In this document: positions 27,901 to 38,446 of the stretch, in pieces | Position numbering within the stretch: position 1 is the stretch's first letter | Layout: every line of letters begins with the position of its first letter | Origin: Ifrita kowaldi | Lineage: Eukaryota; Chordata; Aves; Passeriformes; Cinclosomatidae | Assembly (NCBI GenBank): GCA_013398055.1 | Contig: VZRS01002444.1 | Span: forward strand, 310,001-374,000 | Length of the DNA: 64,000 bases | Reading direction: 5' to 3' | The notes under the pieces: generated by a model | What the model saw: the letters and a program-made list of their open reading frames with translations, nothing else | What the model was told of the DNA's origin: nothing | Database searches by the model: none | Program-made: the position numbers and the translations under genes

Positions 27901-28554
27901 TACATGTTCAAGATATGTGGATCTGAATGGGGAGTGAATGATGATATATTGGAGGTTTTAAATTGCCTCTTCCTAACATGGAAGGATTCAAGAATTTCTT
28001 TAGACTTTGGATAAACCTGTCTCTCATGGTGTCACTGTTTTCACTTTTATCAAATTTTGGACTCGGAAAGAAAAATGGTGGGAAGCAGGTAGGGACTGAG
28101 GCTTGTGGATATTTTTATAGGGTACGTGGTTGGCTCTTGTTGGGGTTGCTCTGAGTGGGCAGCTCCCTGCAGTGTTGCTGTGTGTTTCTTTGGCTGCATC
28201 AGATTCTTTCTTAGTTGCTTAGATTATCATTTTTAATTGAGGCAAATGTCATGCCTGTGTTGCTGCAAGCTTAATTTTCTTGGTATTTTTTTAAATGCAG
28301 TGATAACAGCCTTAGACTTGAACTATCACATTCTTCCCTGGTTTTTATGACTCAATGGTACCCTATAATAGCTTGAATTCCCAAGGTCTTAATTTCAAAA
28401 AGAGCTGTGGCATTCAGTGCTTACTTTGACCTGTGTTTTGTTTGTCTTTCTTGGCGTTTGTACATATGCTGACAATTTTAAATGAAAACTGTTTGAGAAA
28501 ATGATCCTTAATCTTTTTATGCTGTGGCAATACTGACTGTGAGTTCTCCTCCAG
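15901..28554 (+). other. EEFSEC: EEFSEC intron 1, 3' part; no supported gene
   Basis: AT-rich, T-skewed intron ending in the acceptor CTCCTCCAG at 28546-28554. Open frames are short and match no family I know. Local details are an 18-bp tandem repeat near 26043 and an exon-like segment near 27266, both listed separately. I recognise no transposon, structural RNA or second gene. Assignment to intron 1 follows from the phase-1 acceptor directly preceding the exon that starts at EEFSEC residue 106/107. Confidence 0.7.
26043..26078. repeat. 18-bp tandem repeat, two copies plus degenerate flank
   Basis: The unit GTGCCAGCTGTGCCTGCC occurs at 26043-26060 and 26061-26078, with a related partial copy downstream. 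It is a small imperfect minisatellite in intron 1. Confidence 0.85.
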
Positions 28555-28762
28555 GTGCCCAGATTATCGATTTAATGATGCTTGTGATAGATGTGACAAA
28601 AGGGATGCAGACACAGTCAGCAGAGTGCTTGGTAATTGGGCAAATTGCCTGCCAGAAGATGGTGGTAGTTCTGAACAAAATAGATCTCCTTCCAGAGGGG
28701 AAGAGACAGAGTGCCATTGAGAAGATGACTAAGAAAATGCAGAAGACCTTGGAAAATACCAA
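28555..28762 (+). CDS. EEFSEC: EEFSEC exon 2 (by inference): G domain with NKID motif
   Basis: This exon encodes part of the GTPase domain of the selenocysteine-specific elongation factor, which delivers Sec-tRNA to UGA codons on cytoplasmic ribosomes. The 208 bases give the last two bases of a Gly codon, 68 full codons, and the first two bases of a Lys codon. The reading starts GAQIIDLMMLVIDVTKGMQT, matching the family just after the DCPGH...IIG strand of exon 1. The guanine-specificity motif NKID is at 28674-28685 (about Asn146 in human numbering). A basic helix rich in Lys and Met follows. The acceptor is CTCCTCCAG with a phase-1 entry. The donor is AA|GTAAGT, a near-perfect U1 match, leaving phase 2. 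There is no stop or frameshift. Identification is from recognised protein similarity; the split Gly and Lys codons both restore on splicing. The exon number assumes that exon 1 encodes the first 106 residues. Confidence 0.95.
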
Positions 28763-29029
28763 GTAAGTGAACAGTAATGCTAACAGGTAACTTGTTAACA
28801 AAAATACCAACACTTCCGTTCCAATGTGTTTCTAAACATACTAGCACATTTAGCAAAAATGATGAGAAGAGAGTGAAAAGATTTACAGAAACTCAGGTGC
28901 AATTCCAAATTCATATCTGCAAGTATCATGTGTAGAGTAATATTTTCCTGTAATTAAGCTTTTCGATTTAAAGAGCTGCTTGGAGTTTGGGTAGGACAAT
29001 ACAAATCCAGAATATCCAGGTGAAGAACT

Positions 29030-29166
29030 GTTGGGTGTGTGTTTGGCTAGGTGTGTTTGTTGTGGGGGTGGGTGTTTTCTGGGTGGGTTTTTGGTGGTGG
29101 TGGGGTTTTTTGTTTTGTTTTTGTTTGTTTGTGGTGGTTTTTTTTTGTTTGGTTGGGGTTTTTTTA
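29030..29166 (+). repeat. G/T-rich low-complexity block with quadruplex-like motif
   Basis: Nearly all bases on the + strand are G or T. At 29064-29087 there is G5-T-G3, an eight-base spacer, then G3-T-G3, that is four G runs with loops of 1, 8 and 1. This fits a loosely defined G-quadruplex. The block lies about 270 bases downstream of the exon 2 donor and would be G-rich in the nascent RNA. Confidence 0.75.
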
Positions 29167-31443
29167 GCTTATGGGCTTGCAACTTTTGTTATGATCTTTT
29201 AAGTCTGTTTCACTCCACAGGAAAAGAAAGTGTTAAGAATTTTCCTGAGCTGAGGATGACAAATGTTCCCCAACTAGGGAAAGCAGAATGATGGAAGTTT
29301 ATATAATGTCGTGTGGCTCTGGCTGGCACAGTATTTGTCAGCCCTGTTTAGGTACATTAGTTGAGGTATGTGATGAGTGAAGTGCAGGGAAATTCATGAG
29401 TGGGAATGTGGCTGTTTTGAAGTGGGAAGTTAAAATATACACACAATATTTATTTAGTGGTTACAGAAACTGTGGCACATCTTTGCTTTGTTCAGGGATA
29501 TAAGGGGACATAACTATTGGGTCACATTTTGAGTTGAAGAATCTAAGGAACAGGATTCAGAGTATGGAGGAGAGAGAGCCAAAATTCAGTTTTTGTATGT
29601 GCAGTCTGTGCTTTGAAAGCACTGTTGACCTGAGTGTGACTGCAAAGTGCTTGTCCTGTTGTATCTTGGGCATGTGGCATTTCTCAGCTTTTTACCCACC
29701 TGACTTTGAATCTCCCAATGTGTGGTTTTTGAATGCTTTTCTATTTCTAAACTATTCTTATTAGCAGTATATATGCTGATACTATTTGACAATTGCCTCT
29801 AACCCCAAACACATGGCAATGAGGTTTTTTTTGGTTTTTTAAAATAGTTTACTTGTTGATGTATTTTCACTATGCACACAGGTGTGCACATGCAATTCCA
29901 TAGCAGTAAGCAAAGCTGAAAGCTGTTGTAGTTGTAGAGTAGATGTTGCCACCAATGCTGGGGAAATCATTGTAGTGTTGTCAGGAAATTTTATAGAAGG
30001 CAAAAAAACAGGCAGAGGAAAGTAACTTTGTATATTTGAGTAGTTTGATACTTGTAAATTTACCTAAACAAAACTTGGTTTTCTGTGAATTGATACCAAA
30101 ACTAAAAGCAAACTGTCTCTATGAATGGAATTTCTATTTTTTAAAAATTTCTTTGCACATCAGCTTCTCCCTTTGTCCAGCAGGATCTAAATTCTGCTGA
30201 GAGAAATTTGGTGTGATGGAGTAAGAGTTTCAGTAGGGCTGGATCGTGTTTAGAAGTGCCTCCAAATGCAGTATACAATTACTCCAGTTTGTTTTGGTGT
30301 ATGAGAAGAGGAGTAAAGCATCTGGTTCAGCATAAATTTCTGTTTATTGCAGTACAGTGCTCTGAAATACTTGTATGAAAATAAATTTCCAAAAGTTTTC
30401 TAGTTAATCACAGCAATTTTCAGTGCACATTTTTGTTACCCTTTGCCCTTAGATGCCTCAGGCTTATGGCATGTAAACAAAGAAAATACCTTATGTGCCT
30501 GATTACAGCTGGGTCACTGAGTGAGCTCCCTTTACAGACCTTAACATTTCTTCTTTGCCAAGGCACTGTCTCTTCCCTCCAGTTTGCTCCCTTTTGGGAG
30601 AAAATCAGTGGGAGGTGGGTGTCAAGAGGTTGACCACAGTAATAAATTTTGGTCTCATTCTGTTGCAAGAATTAAGTACCTATGAGAACCAGTCACTTTT
30701 GGTGTAATTACTGATTATTGTTCCATTACTTTAATATATATTTTATGTGGTTAATCCTGATTTTTGCAAAAATACAGTAACCAGCACTAGGTTGTGTTTT
30801 AGGGAGCAAAAGTTAAGCCTGCTGACTGAATTTGTAAAAAAAAGAAAATCTGCTGTAAGTTAAGGACTTGAAGAATAAAACTGATTGTAGGATAAAAGGT
30901 AAACTGAGGTCAGCTGGCTCTACTGCTCCTCTCTGAACCTTTGCATGTTTGAGATTTGTGAGTTTTGCAAGCTTTGATTTCAGTAGATTCACATCTTTCT
31001 GTTGTCTACAGATCTTGCAGACTCAGGTAGTCATCATGTGGTATCTTGCATTTGGCTCCTGTTTTGAAGGTTACGACTTTACAGTTGGGATTATAATTGT
31101 TTTAATGAAAGTTAAAAATGTGCTAGTCTCCAGGTAAAATGACTTTGGATGCAAACCACTGCATTAAGACTGAGTAACAACAGACCTTTGCTTCTGAAAT
31201 AAACTGAATCTTGCATTTGACTGTTACAGGATTGAATCAGTAGCTAATGTGGAACAGGACTGAAGCTTTCATAGTGAAGTCCAGTAGTGCTGATCTGCTG
31301 GTAATTCAAGAAGAAATTGTCAGTTAGTCACATTGGGGGAAGAGCAGATCAATTGGAATTTGAGGGAGTTTCCTAGCCTTCAGATGAGCCTGGAAGTTCT
31401 TTATGTTGACACATATGGGAGATCTGTGATCTAATGGTGAAAG

Positions 31444-31462
31444 TCTTTCTTTCTTTCTTTCA
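31444..31462 (+). promoter_or_regulatory. polypyrimidine tract made of a (CTTT)n microsatellite
   Basis: About four CTTT units run directly into the CAG acceptor of exon 3. The microsatellite is the polypyrimidine tract itself, so its copy number sets tract length. Confidence 0.7.
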
Positions 31463-31463
31463 G

Positions 31464-31560
31464 GTTCTCTGGGTGTCCTATTGTTGCTGTTGCAGCAAAG
31501 CCTGGTGGACCAGAAGCCCCAGAGTCTGAGAATCCACTGGGTGTTTCTGAATTAATTGAG
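31464..31560 (+). CDS. EEFSEC: EEFSEC exon 3 (by inference): end of G domain, G5 region
   Basis: The 97 bases complete the Lys codon split by intron 2 and add 32 codons. They give a strand with IVAVAAKPGG, then a short acidic/proline linker and a helix ending in ELIE. The AAK stretch sits where translational GTPases have the G5 (SAK-like) motif, so this exon closes the nucleotide pocket and begins the link to domain 2. The acceptor is TTTCTTTCAG. The donor is GAG|GTACTC, which lacks the usual +4 A and +5 G and is weak. The exon length is not a multiple of three, so skipping it would shift the frame. There are no internal stops, and the reading continues in phase 0 into exon 4. Similarity to the family is clear throughout. 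Confidence 0.95.
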
Positions 31561-33151
31561 GTACTCACTGAAGAACATATTAATAACTTGAAAGTATCCA
31601 TTCTCAGATATTCAAAACCCTTAGTTACATCACATGAAGTTTATACTGTGAAGGGCAGGATGCCTGAAATGACTGAGAGCAGTTTGTAGCTTGCAATAGA
31701 CTTGTCACCCTTTCTGTAATTAGCTTAGGGAAAGGATCATCTTTGCCCTGGAGGGGTGCCACTGTTACTTCAGACAGCAGAAAATAGTTCCAAAACAAAG
31801 GCATTTTGAAGACTTGTCAGATTCTGATTTGGATGCTGCCAGGTTTAAAGTATTTGTAAATTGCAGTTAAGGTGCAGCAACAGTCATCAAAAAATCTCCG
31901 GATGTCTGGCCCTGGGCACCCAGGTTTATATAAAGGCAGGGTGTTCCTCAGGGCTGCTGAGTACTGAATGCTGTATCACCTCCCAGGCTTGTGTGACTCA
32001 GGATGGGCGTGGGGATGGGATGTAGTATGGCCTTAGACTAGACTTAGCCAGGACCAATCTGCCCACAGCAGTTTCTAGAGATGAGGAGATATGCAAGTGC
32101 TTACTTCTGCCTTCATCTGGTTCCTGTTGGATTTACTGGGATGTTCCCCAGGGTTAAAGCCTTTAAAGGAAACACCCATTGCAGCTGTTCCATCAACTGA
32201 GACCTAATATTAGAGGAGCTGGCAAAAGCTGTGTGAGCCCTGCCACTGAACTTCAAGCTATTATCCCTTCTGTCCTTCCTAAGAGACTCTCCATTGTTCT
32301 GCCATTACAACCTGGGCTTGAGCAGCAGTTTTTGACCTTAAAAACAGATACTGAAGGCAATACCAAGTGTATATGCAGGTGGCATAACAGAGACAGAGAT
32401 CAAAAGTGATTTGAGACAGGAGTGAACCAGTTCCTTTGAGGCACTGTTGAGTACATGACTGCCTTTCTATAATTAAAATCTTTTGTCTGATGATATATTT
32501 TAAGAAACATAGTATTTGTCAGCAAAAGAAAAAATGCTAAACTCAGAGAATTTCTCTAGAAAATGGTACCTATGTAGTTTTTCTTGGTGGACTGATCCTT
32601 CAAGAAGCGCTAACAGAAATTTGAAGGGGAAGTTGACTTTGAAAACTTAACCCAGTATTATAGTTTTTCTGGGAGCGAGGCAGAGATGGGCTTTATGGGG
32701 CACTAATATCTGTACATAAGTTCATTTTCACAAAATCCAAAAAAGCTGAAGTAGCAAAATGCACTGTAAAATTGTACTTTTGAGAGAGGGGGGAAAAAGG
32801 GGGAGATGACACACGTGTACAGTTATTTTTTTTTCCTCTTTGCTTTGCTGCAGTGTTTATATTGAGTTTGGCAGCAACTTTATCACCAGTGAGGTTTTGC
32901 TAACCAAGCTAAATGTGCAGCACCAAATCTTTCTAAGGCAGAAAATCGAACTGTTCCTGCTGCTAAGTGTGTGTCTCCTCTATGGCACTCACAGTTAATT
33001 TGACGTTGGTGAGTTCTAAGCTCATTGGGAGATGCCTGAAATCACTAAAATTGCAAGCTTGTTCAATCAATCATCCGCCTGCCTGCCTTTTGCTGTGTTG
33101 CTGTCATGACTTTTCACCCAGGCATGGTGCTGCTTTTATCTTTTTTTTCAG
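31561..33151 (+). other. EEFSEC: EEFSEC intron 3
   Basis: A 1.6-kb phase-0 intron. It starts with the weak donor GTACTC and ends with a T-rich tract and CAG at 33149-33151. A 76-codon open frame at 32179-32409 resembles nothing known to me. I see no repeat family. Confidence 0.9.
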
Positions 33152-33316
33152 GTCTTGAAGTCTCAGGCTTACCTGCCATCAAGAGACCCCTCGGGACACT
33201 TCCTTATGGCAGTCGACCACTGTTTCTCTATCAAGGGTCAAGGCACAGTGATGACAGGGACTATTCTTTCTGGCTCTGTTAGCCTTGGTGACAATGTGGA
33301 GATTCCTGCCCTGAAG
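33152..33316 (+). CDS. EEFSEC: EEFSEC exon 4 (by inference): start of domain 2, Sec-pocket Asp-His
   Basis: The 165 bases (55 codons, phase 0 on both sides) encode the start of the beta-barrel domain 2 that contacts the aminoacyl end of Sec-tRNA. Visible in order: a linker with SRDPSG, then FLMAVDHCFSIKGQGTVMTG, then ILSGSVSLGD and VEIPALK. The GQGTVMTG turn is the typical domain-2 signature of this GTPase group. Counting from human eEFSec, the codons at 33215-33217 (Asp) and 33218-33220 (His) correspond to Asp229 and His230. I recall these from structural work as part of the selenocysteine pocket. Both are conserved. The acceptor has a long T tract and CAG; the donor AAG|GTGAGT is strong. 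Skipping would keep the frame but remove the pocket residues. Confidence 0.96.
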
Positions 33317-36300
33317 GTGAGTCTCTCATTTTAATTCCCCCGGTTTTCCTGATAGAAAGAGACACTCAACAAAGAAGAGAGTGTTCTCTTCCAATCTGAA
33401 ATTACTCAATTATTCTCAATTTTTATTTTTGTGCTCTATTATAACCCAACTTATACCAGGAAGAGGCATAGTGATTTTTAAATAAGGCAGTGAGTAAGGT
33501 TATCTGCTCAATAATTTAGTTGGATGAAGAGAAGACTGATCTAGATTAGCATGTTAGGCTTTCAAATTCAGAAAAGCAAGGTGGGCACGTTTCCAAGATG
33601 GGAAGCACCCAAGGACTGAACAAGGTTTGAGGGAGGTTACTTTCATTTGAGATATGCTGCAGTGAGAAGGTTTGCAAAAGAACCCAGGTAGGTAGGCTTC
33701 CAGGAATGTCTGAAAGCAAAGGAAATGACAAGAAGAGGGCATTGAAATGCTTGATGCACATTCTCTTTGTGTGCTGAGGCTTTAATTGGCGTCAGCATGT
33801 TATGAGAGAACTGCTGGGATGCAGTAGGTGGCTTGCTGCCATTGGGCTCTTTAGAGAGCCTGTAGAAAGTCAAAGAGACCTTTCAATGGCCTTTGAACTG
33901 CTCAACTGTTGTTACTATTTAATTTTCTTAAAATATATTCATCCTTTAAAAGAAAACAAAGTGACTTATGGCTCGGAACATGTGAAATCTATTTCACAGA
34001 TGCTGATTTGCACTGCTCTGATTTTCCCTTAGTATTAATTGCCCAAAATGAATCGAAACTTGAGGGGTATTTTGGAGCTACCACTTAAAAGTGGACCCAG
34101 CTGAATACATTCTGTGGGCAGGCAAGTTTTGGCCTAACAAGCCTGGATGGGACTCTTTTGATGCTTCCAGTATTATCTACAAGTCATTTTACTTTAAGGA
34201 TCTTACTGTTTCATTGATGTAACATGCTGTTTTGTCATTTTTGACTGTACTGTTTGGACAAGTGAAGAATTAGTGAGGCATTCTGATTTCACCTGAAGTG
34301 TTTGGCTGGTAGCTGACAATTCATTTCTGGCCAGCCTCCTCAGTGATAGCTGTGGCCATCTAGTTTATATCATACTGTCCTTTGCATAGAAGTGATTTGT
34401 ATGATATGTACTCTGTCACTTCTGCTTCCCCAGTGGAGTTCCTCACTGCCCATATTCTTATTTACAGCATGCAGCCTATTCTGGGAGCCATGCTTTCAAT
34501 TCCTGCAGGGAATATGCTTGCTGGGATTGTAGCTCTAGCCTCAACCTGTCCTGGTTTCCACTTGCCAGTGTTCTTTCCTTTTCTGTTGTGTCCTGTTCTC
34601 AGTCCTGGGCCTGCCTGTGCTTGGGGTCCAAAGAGGGACAAGTAGTTAGGAGTGCAAGGAGTGTGAGGTGGCTCCTGCCTAAACAGGGCCTTGCATAGTG
34701 AGGTCACTGCTTTCTTTTTGGCATAGCACTGGCCAAACTTCCTGTCATTTTGTGCTCCAGCAGATGGGGGAGACAGGGCAGAGTAATTATTTCTTGCAAA
34801 GAAAGAATGCATCACTAGATTATATCTGGAAATGACTATTCTGCTTTTCCTGTACAGTCCAAGAATGTTTTGAAGAAATGTGTTTAGGAGTAAGTCTGCT
34901 TTTTGAGAATCCATGTGAAGGGGGAAATGACAAAAATACAGAGAATAACTTGTAAATGGGTGTTTAAAAGGACTGTGGAAAAGGCTTTAAGTGTGACTTT
35001 TTTAGTGGGCTTTCTTCCCAGGTGACTGGGAGAGTAGTCACTGAAGTGACAGACAGCTTAGCAGGTAAACAGGTCATGTGCAAAGAAAAGCCAGATCACT
35101 TGGCTCTTACTGCATTAACAACTTCCCTCAAAGTTTTAGTTATTTTTGCAGTTGCTGTTAATGAATTAAACCTTCCTCTGCTATGTGTGAAATAGATGAT
35201 GTGTCCATGCCTCTGAATGGTAATAGCAGTGGGCAGAGTTTTGTATTTTGACACTAGCAACTTGGGGACATTCACCTTCATGTTGCACAGGTATGGAAAG
35301 CAAGGCACAGTAAAAGGAAGCAATGTTTGTAAGTTTGAGCTGTGTGTTGTACTTACCCCTGCCAGCATCATGCAGAGCTGGGTTAGGATACCTATGAAAG
35401 GTCAAACCTTTCTCAGGCCTACAAGGTAACGGAGGAAGCACATTTCACAACACATTGTGGTTTATGACTCTCTCTGACCTTTTTTTGCCCTGACCCAATG
35501 GTAACTGAGATTGACAGCTGGTACCCGCTGGGCATTTAGGGACATTACAAAGCAGCTGCTTTTTTTAAATTTGAAGAACCCTCTCACCAAATGAAGTGGC
35601 ATCACCTTCCAGTTCTACTAATGGACTTCGACATCTTTGACCGCTTGAACCTTCACAAAGGAGGGACACAGCAATTAAAAATAAACAGTGACATTCTCAA
35701 ACGCCCATGCTTGCTCTGATTGAGGCTGAGAGCACCAGCAGTGCATGGATTCCTTTATGCTTTGCCTATGTAAATTGCCATCTGGGGTTGATTATCCATA
35801 TAGCGAAAAGAAAAATTATATATATGTGTTTGGCAAAAAGCTTTGACACAGCAAACAGTTCACTATCCAATTGAGTTAGTACTGTTTGCTCCTTAGCACT
35901 TGAAATCCACCTTGAAGAGCATGAACCTAGGATTTCTGCAGCAAAAACATAGTGTTGGCAGAATTCTGAATGTCATTTAAGATTATTTCAGTGGTCTTTC
36001 AGTCTCTATAGTCTTTGAGTTTATAAATTGCAACAACTTGTGACACTTGTATTTCTGCTTTATAACAGTTACTGGAGTTTGAATAACAAGGATTTTTTGC
36101 AATTTAGTTTTTTTTTTTTACTGATAGGTTTTTATTTTACTGATATCTAAAGTATATGTTGTTTAGAGATTTTAGTTTAAGTGAGGATGTCAAACTCCAG
36201 TGCTGCTGGGTCTTTTCATAGCACACTTTGACTGGAAAAGGAAAGTGTTTCCTTTTCGATGGGGGAAAGGTATCTTTTGCCTTCCTTATCCAGGTGAGAG

Positions 36301-38191
36301 GGGAAATCAGAGTTCATGATTCTATATTTAGATTTCACAGCTGCAAGCACATTAGAAATACTGGAAGATTGGGTGAAACCAAGACATATGAACATATCAT
36401 CTAAAGATGTTTTAGGGGACAGAAAGTGTTCCAGGGTGGTTTATAAGAATCACTCCCTCTGTCTTAAGAGCTGTGAAAGATGGTAGAAGAAGTCAGGTCT
36501 GAATTGGGTGAGGAGGCAGAGAGAGGTGCACAGCTCATGATCTGGTCATCCTGAAAGTGTCCACTTGGCATTGCCCTAGCTGTGATCAGGGGCTGTGGGT
36601 GTACAAGAGCCAGAGCACGTACATGGCAGCCAAGTACAAAGACCTCTGCTGGGGCTCTGTTTCTGGAACTGTAAGAAGTAGAAACTTTTCTCCTTGTCTT
36701 ATAGTCAGGTTCCTGTCTGTCCTGTTTAATGAATTGCTGACAAATGCTGGAGCAGGTTGATGCAGGCTGAGTGACTGGTGGAGGTTAATAAATGACTTGG
36801 AACCTCTGTAAAGTCCAGTATGCTGCCATTTGTGCTCTGTGTGTGTCAGAAATTGTGTCTTGAAGGCTGGGTAGCTGTGTTCCTGCTGAGTGGATACATT
36901 CATGGTTTTCCCTAGGGCATCATGTGGGGACTCTTACTCTGTGCTGAATCTGAATAACATTATCTGGTGTTGCATGGCACAAAGTCATTTCTTGTGTAAT
37001 AAATCTCATTAAAAGGAAAGAGAAATATTCTTACCAGCTCCAACCTTGGCCATCCTGGAGGTTGGCAGTAGCCAATTGCCATTAATATTGTAGAGCATCT
37101 GAGTCTCAAAAGTTGCAAGTGCATTTATGATATGCTCCCCTCGTATTTGGAGAGCAGTCATGGATTGTTTCAGTACTCAGGTGAACTTTCAAAAGGTGAG
37201 ACTCAGATATGAGAAATGTGAGAGACTTGCTTCTGTTTATCTAGTCAAGTCTCCTAGTGAATGAGAGTGTTAGTTTAAACCAGTAGTGGTTCTGTCTTGG
37301 CAAGAGCCTGTTGACTGTCAAATTATACTGACTTTATGAACTTTCAAGAAGCATCGTTTTGTAAGTGTGATACTGAGAAGCTTCATGGTTTCATACACTT
37401 TAAACCATATGAAAAGAGATGTTTTCTTCTAAGCTTTTTTTGTTGGCTAAATAACCTTGGTCTGTGTTTTGGCAAACATTCTGTAGCTTTTATTGCTCAT
37501 ACAACAAAAAAATTCTCCACTGTCTGATGGAATAACTCAAATACTATTTGCAAGACTATTTCCTTCAAACCATTGTAGCTATTAAAATTGTAACAGAGAG
37601 ATCTGCTTTTTTCCATGTGAGTACTTCAGTCTATCTGATGTCCCAGGACCTCTGATTAGTGAGCTTTAGTACGTATATACATGTAGTAAGAACTAATTTT
37701 AGTTTATTTAAGGACTTTTATCAGAGTTGCACAGTTAAGCCTCATCAGAGGACATTTAAATCTCAGAAAATGAACTTAGATCAAACCCCACTGAACTGGA
37801 TCACAAAGACATTTGTATGTGGATTTTAATGATGCAATCTTAGAGAAGTTTTTGCTTTTACCATTTTGAGCACTTTGGGCCTCCTAATATGCCCCTCCCA
37901 AATTGCAGTCAATGTTGACTGCTTTTTGCACTGTGAATAAAGAGAACCCTTGCTGAATTTTCTGAGTCTGAATACTGTTTCTACATCTGTTTTTTCCTAT
38001 GCTGCTTGGGTTTTTCTTGCCCAATACCAATATAAAGAGCCTTTAAAATGCAATAGTTCCTCTGCTGGGGAGGGAGTTTTGCTTGCCTTGAACATTTTCT
38101 TTTCATTGGAATGCTGTGAAGAAGGGCAGTTCAGAGAATTGGGTTGGGGGAGAATCACCTAAATGTAGCTGCTAAAATTGTGAAGAAGCAG

Positions 38192-38314
38192 TTCATGGTG
38201 CATATTAAAAGATGTGGGTGAAAAAATGCAAGAATCTTAAATCCTAAAGGAATAAATTAAATGTATAAACATAATGTTTTACATGCAGTTTAATTCAGTA
38301 CAAGAATTAAACTG
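38192..38314. repeat. left copy of duplicated contig end
   Basis: These 123 bases are the same as 38324-38446 as far as I compared them. The copies are separated by eight unmatched bases and a single N at 38323. The pattern fits two overlapping contigs placed end to end with a minimal gap, not a biological duplication. Confidence 0.9.
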
Positions 38315-38322
38315 GTTTTTTA

Positions 38323-38323
38323 N
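38323..38323. other. single-N assembly join
   Basis: One N separates two copies of the same 123-base sequence, probably a placeholder for a negative gap. Confidence 0.9.
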
Positions 38324-38446
38324 TTCATGGTGCATATTAAAAGATGTGGGTGAAAAAATGCAAGAATCTTAAATCCTAAAGGAATAAATTAAATGTATAA
38401 ACATAATGTTTTACATGCAGTTTAATTCAGTACAAGAATTAAACTG
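38324..38446. repeat. right copy of duplicated contig end
   Basis: Partner of 38192-38314. After this copy the sequence continues into unique intron, which suggests this copy is the true one. Confidence 0.9.

Larger units (their letters stand above)
28763..31463 (+). other. EEFSEC: EEFSEC intron 2
   Basis: A 2.7-kb phase-2 intron with GT-AG ends. It holds a G/T-rich block at 29030-29166 and ends in a (CTTT)n tract directly before the AG. I see no gene or RNA in it. Confidence 0.9.

Noticed and set aside
34462..34914. 150-codon minus-strand open frame
   Set aside because: No family resemblance; intronic and opposite to the gene.
35022..35064. 43-base mini-exon with TTCTTCCCAG and GTAAAC borders
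   Set aside because: It would shift the frame between two phase-0 exons and has no counterpart in the family; kept as a chance pair of splice-like sites.
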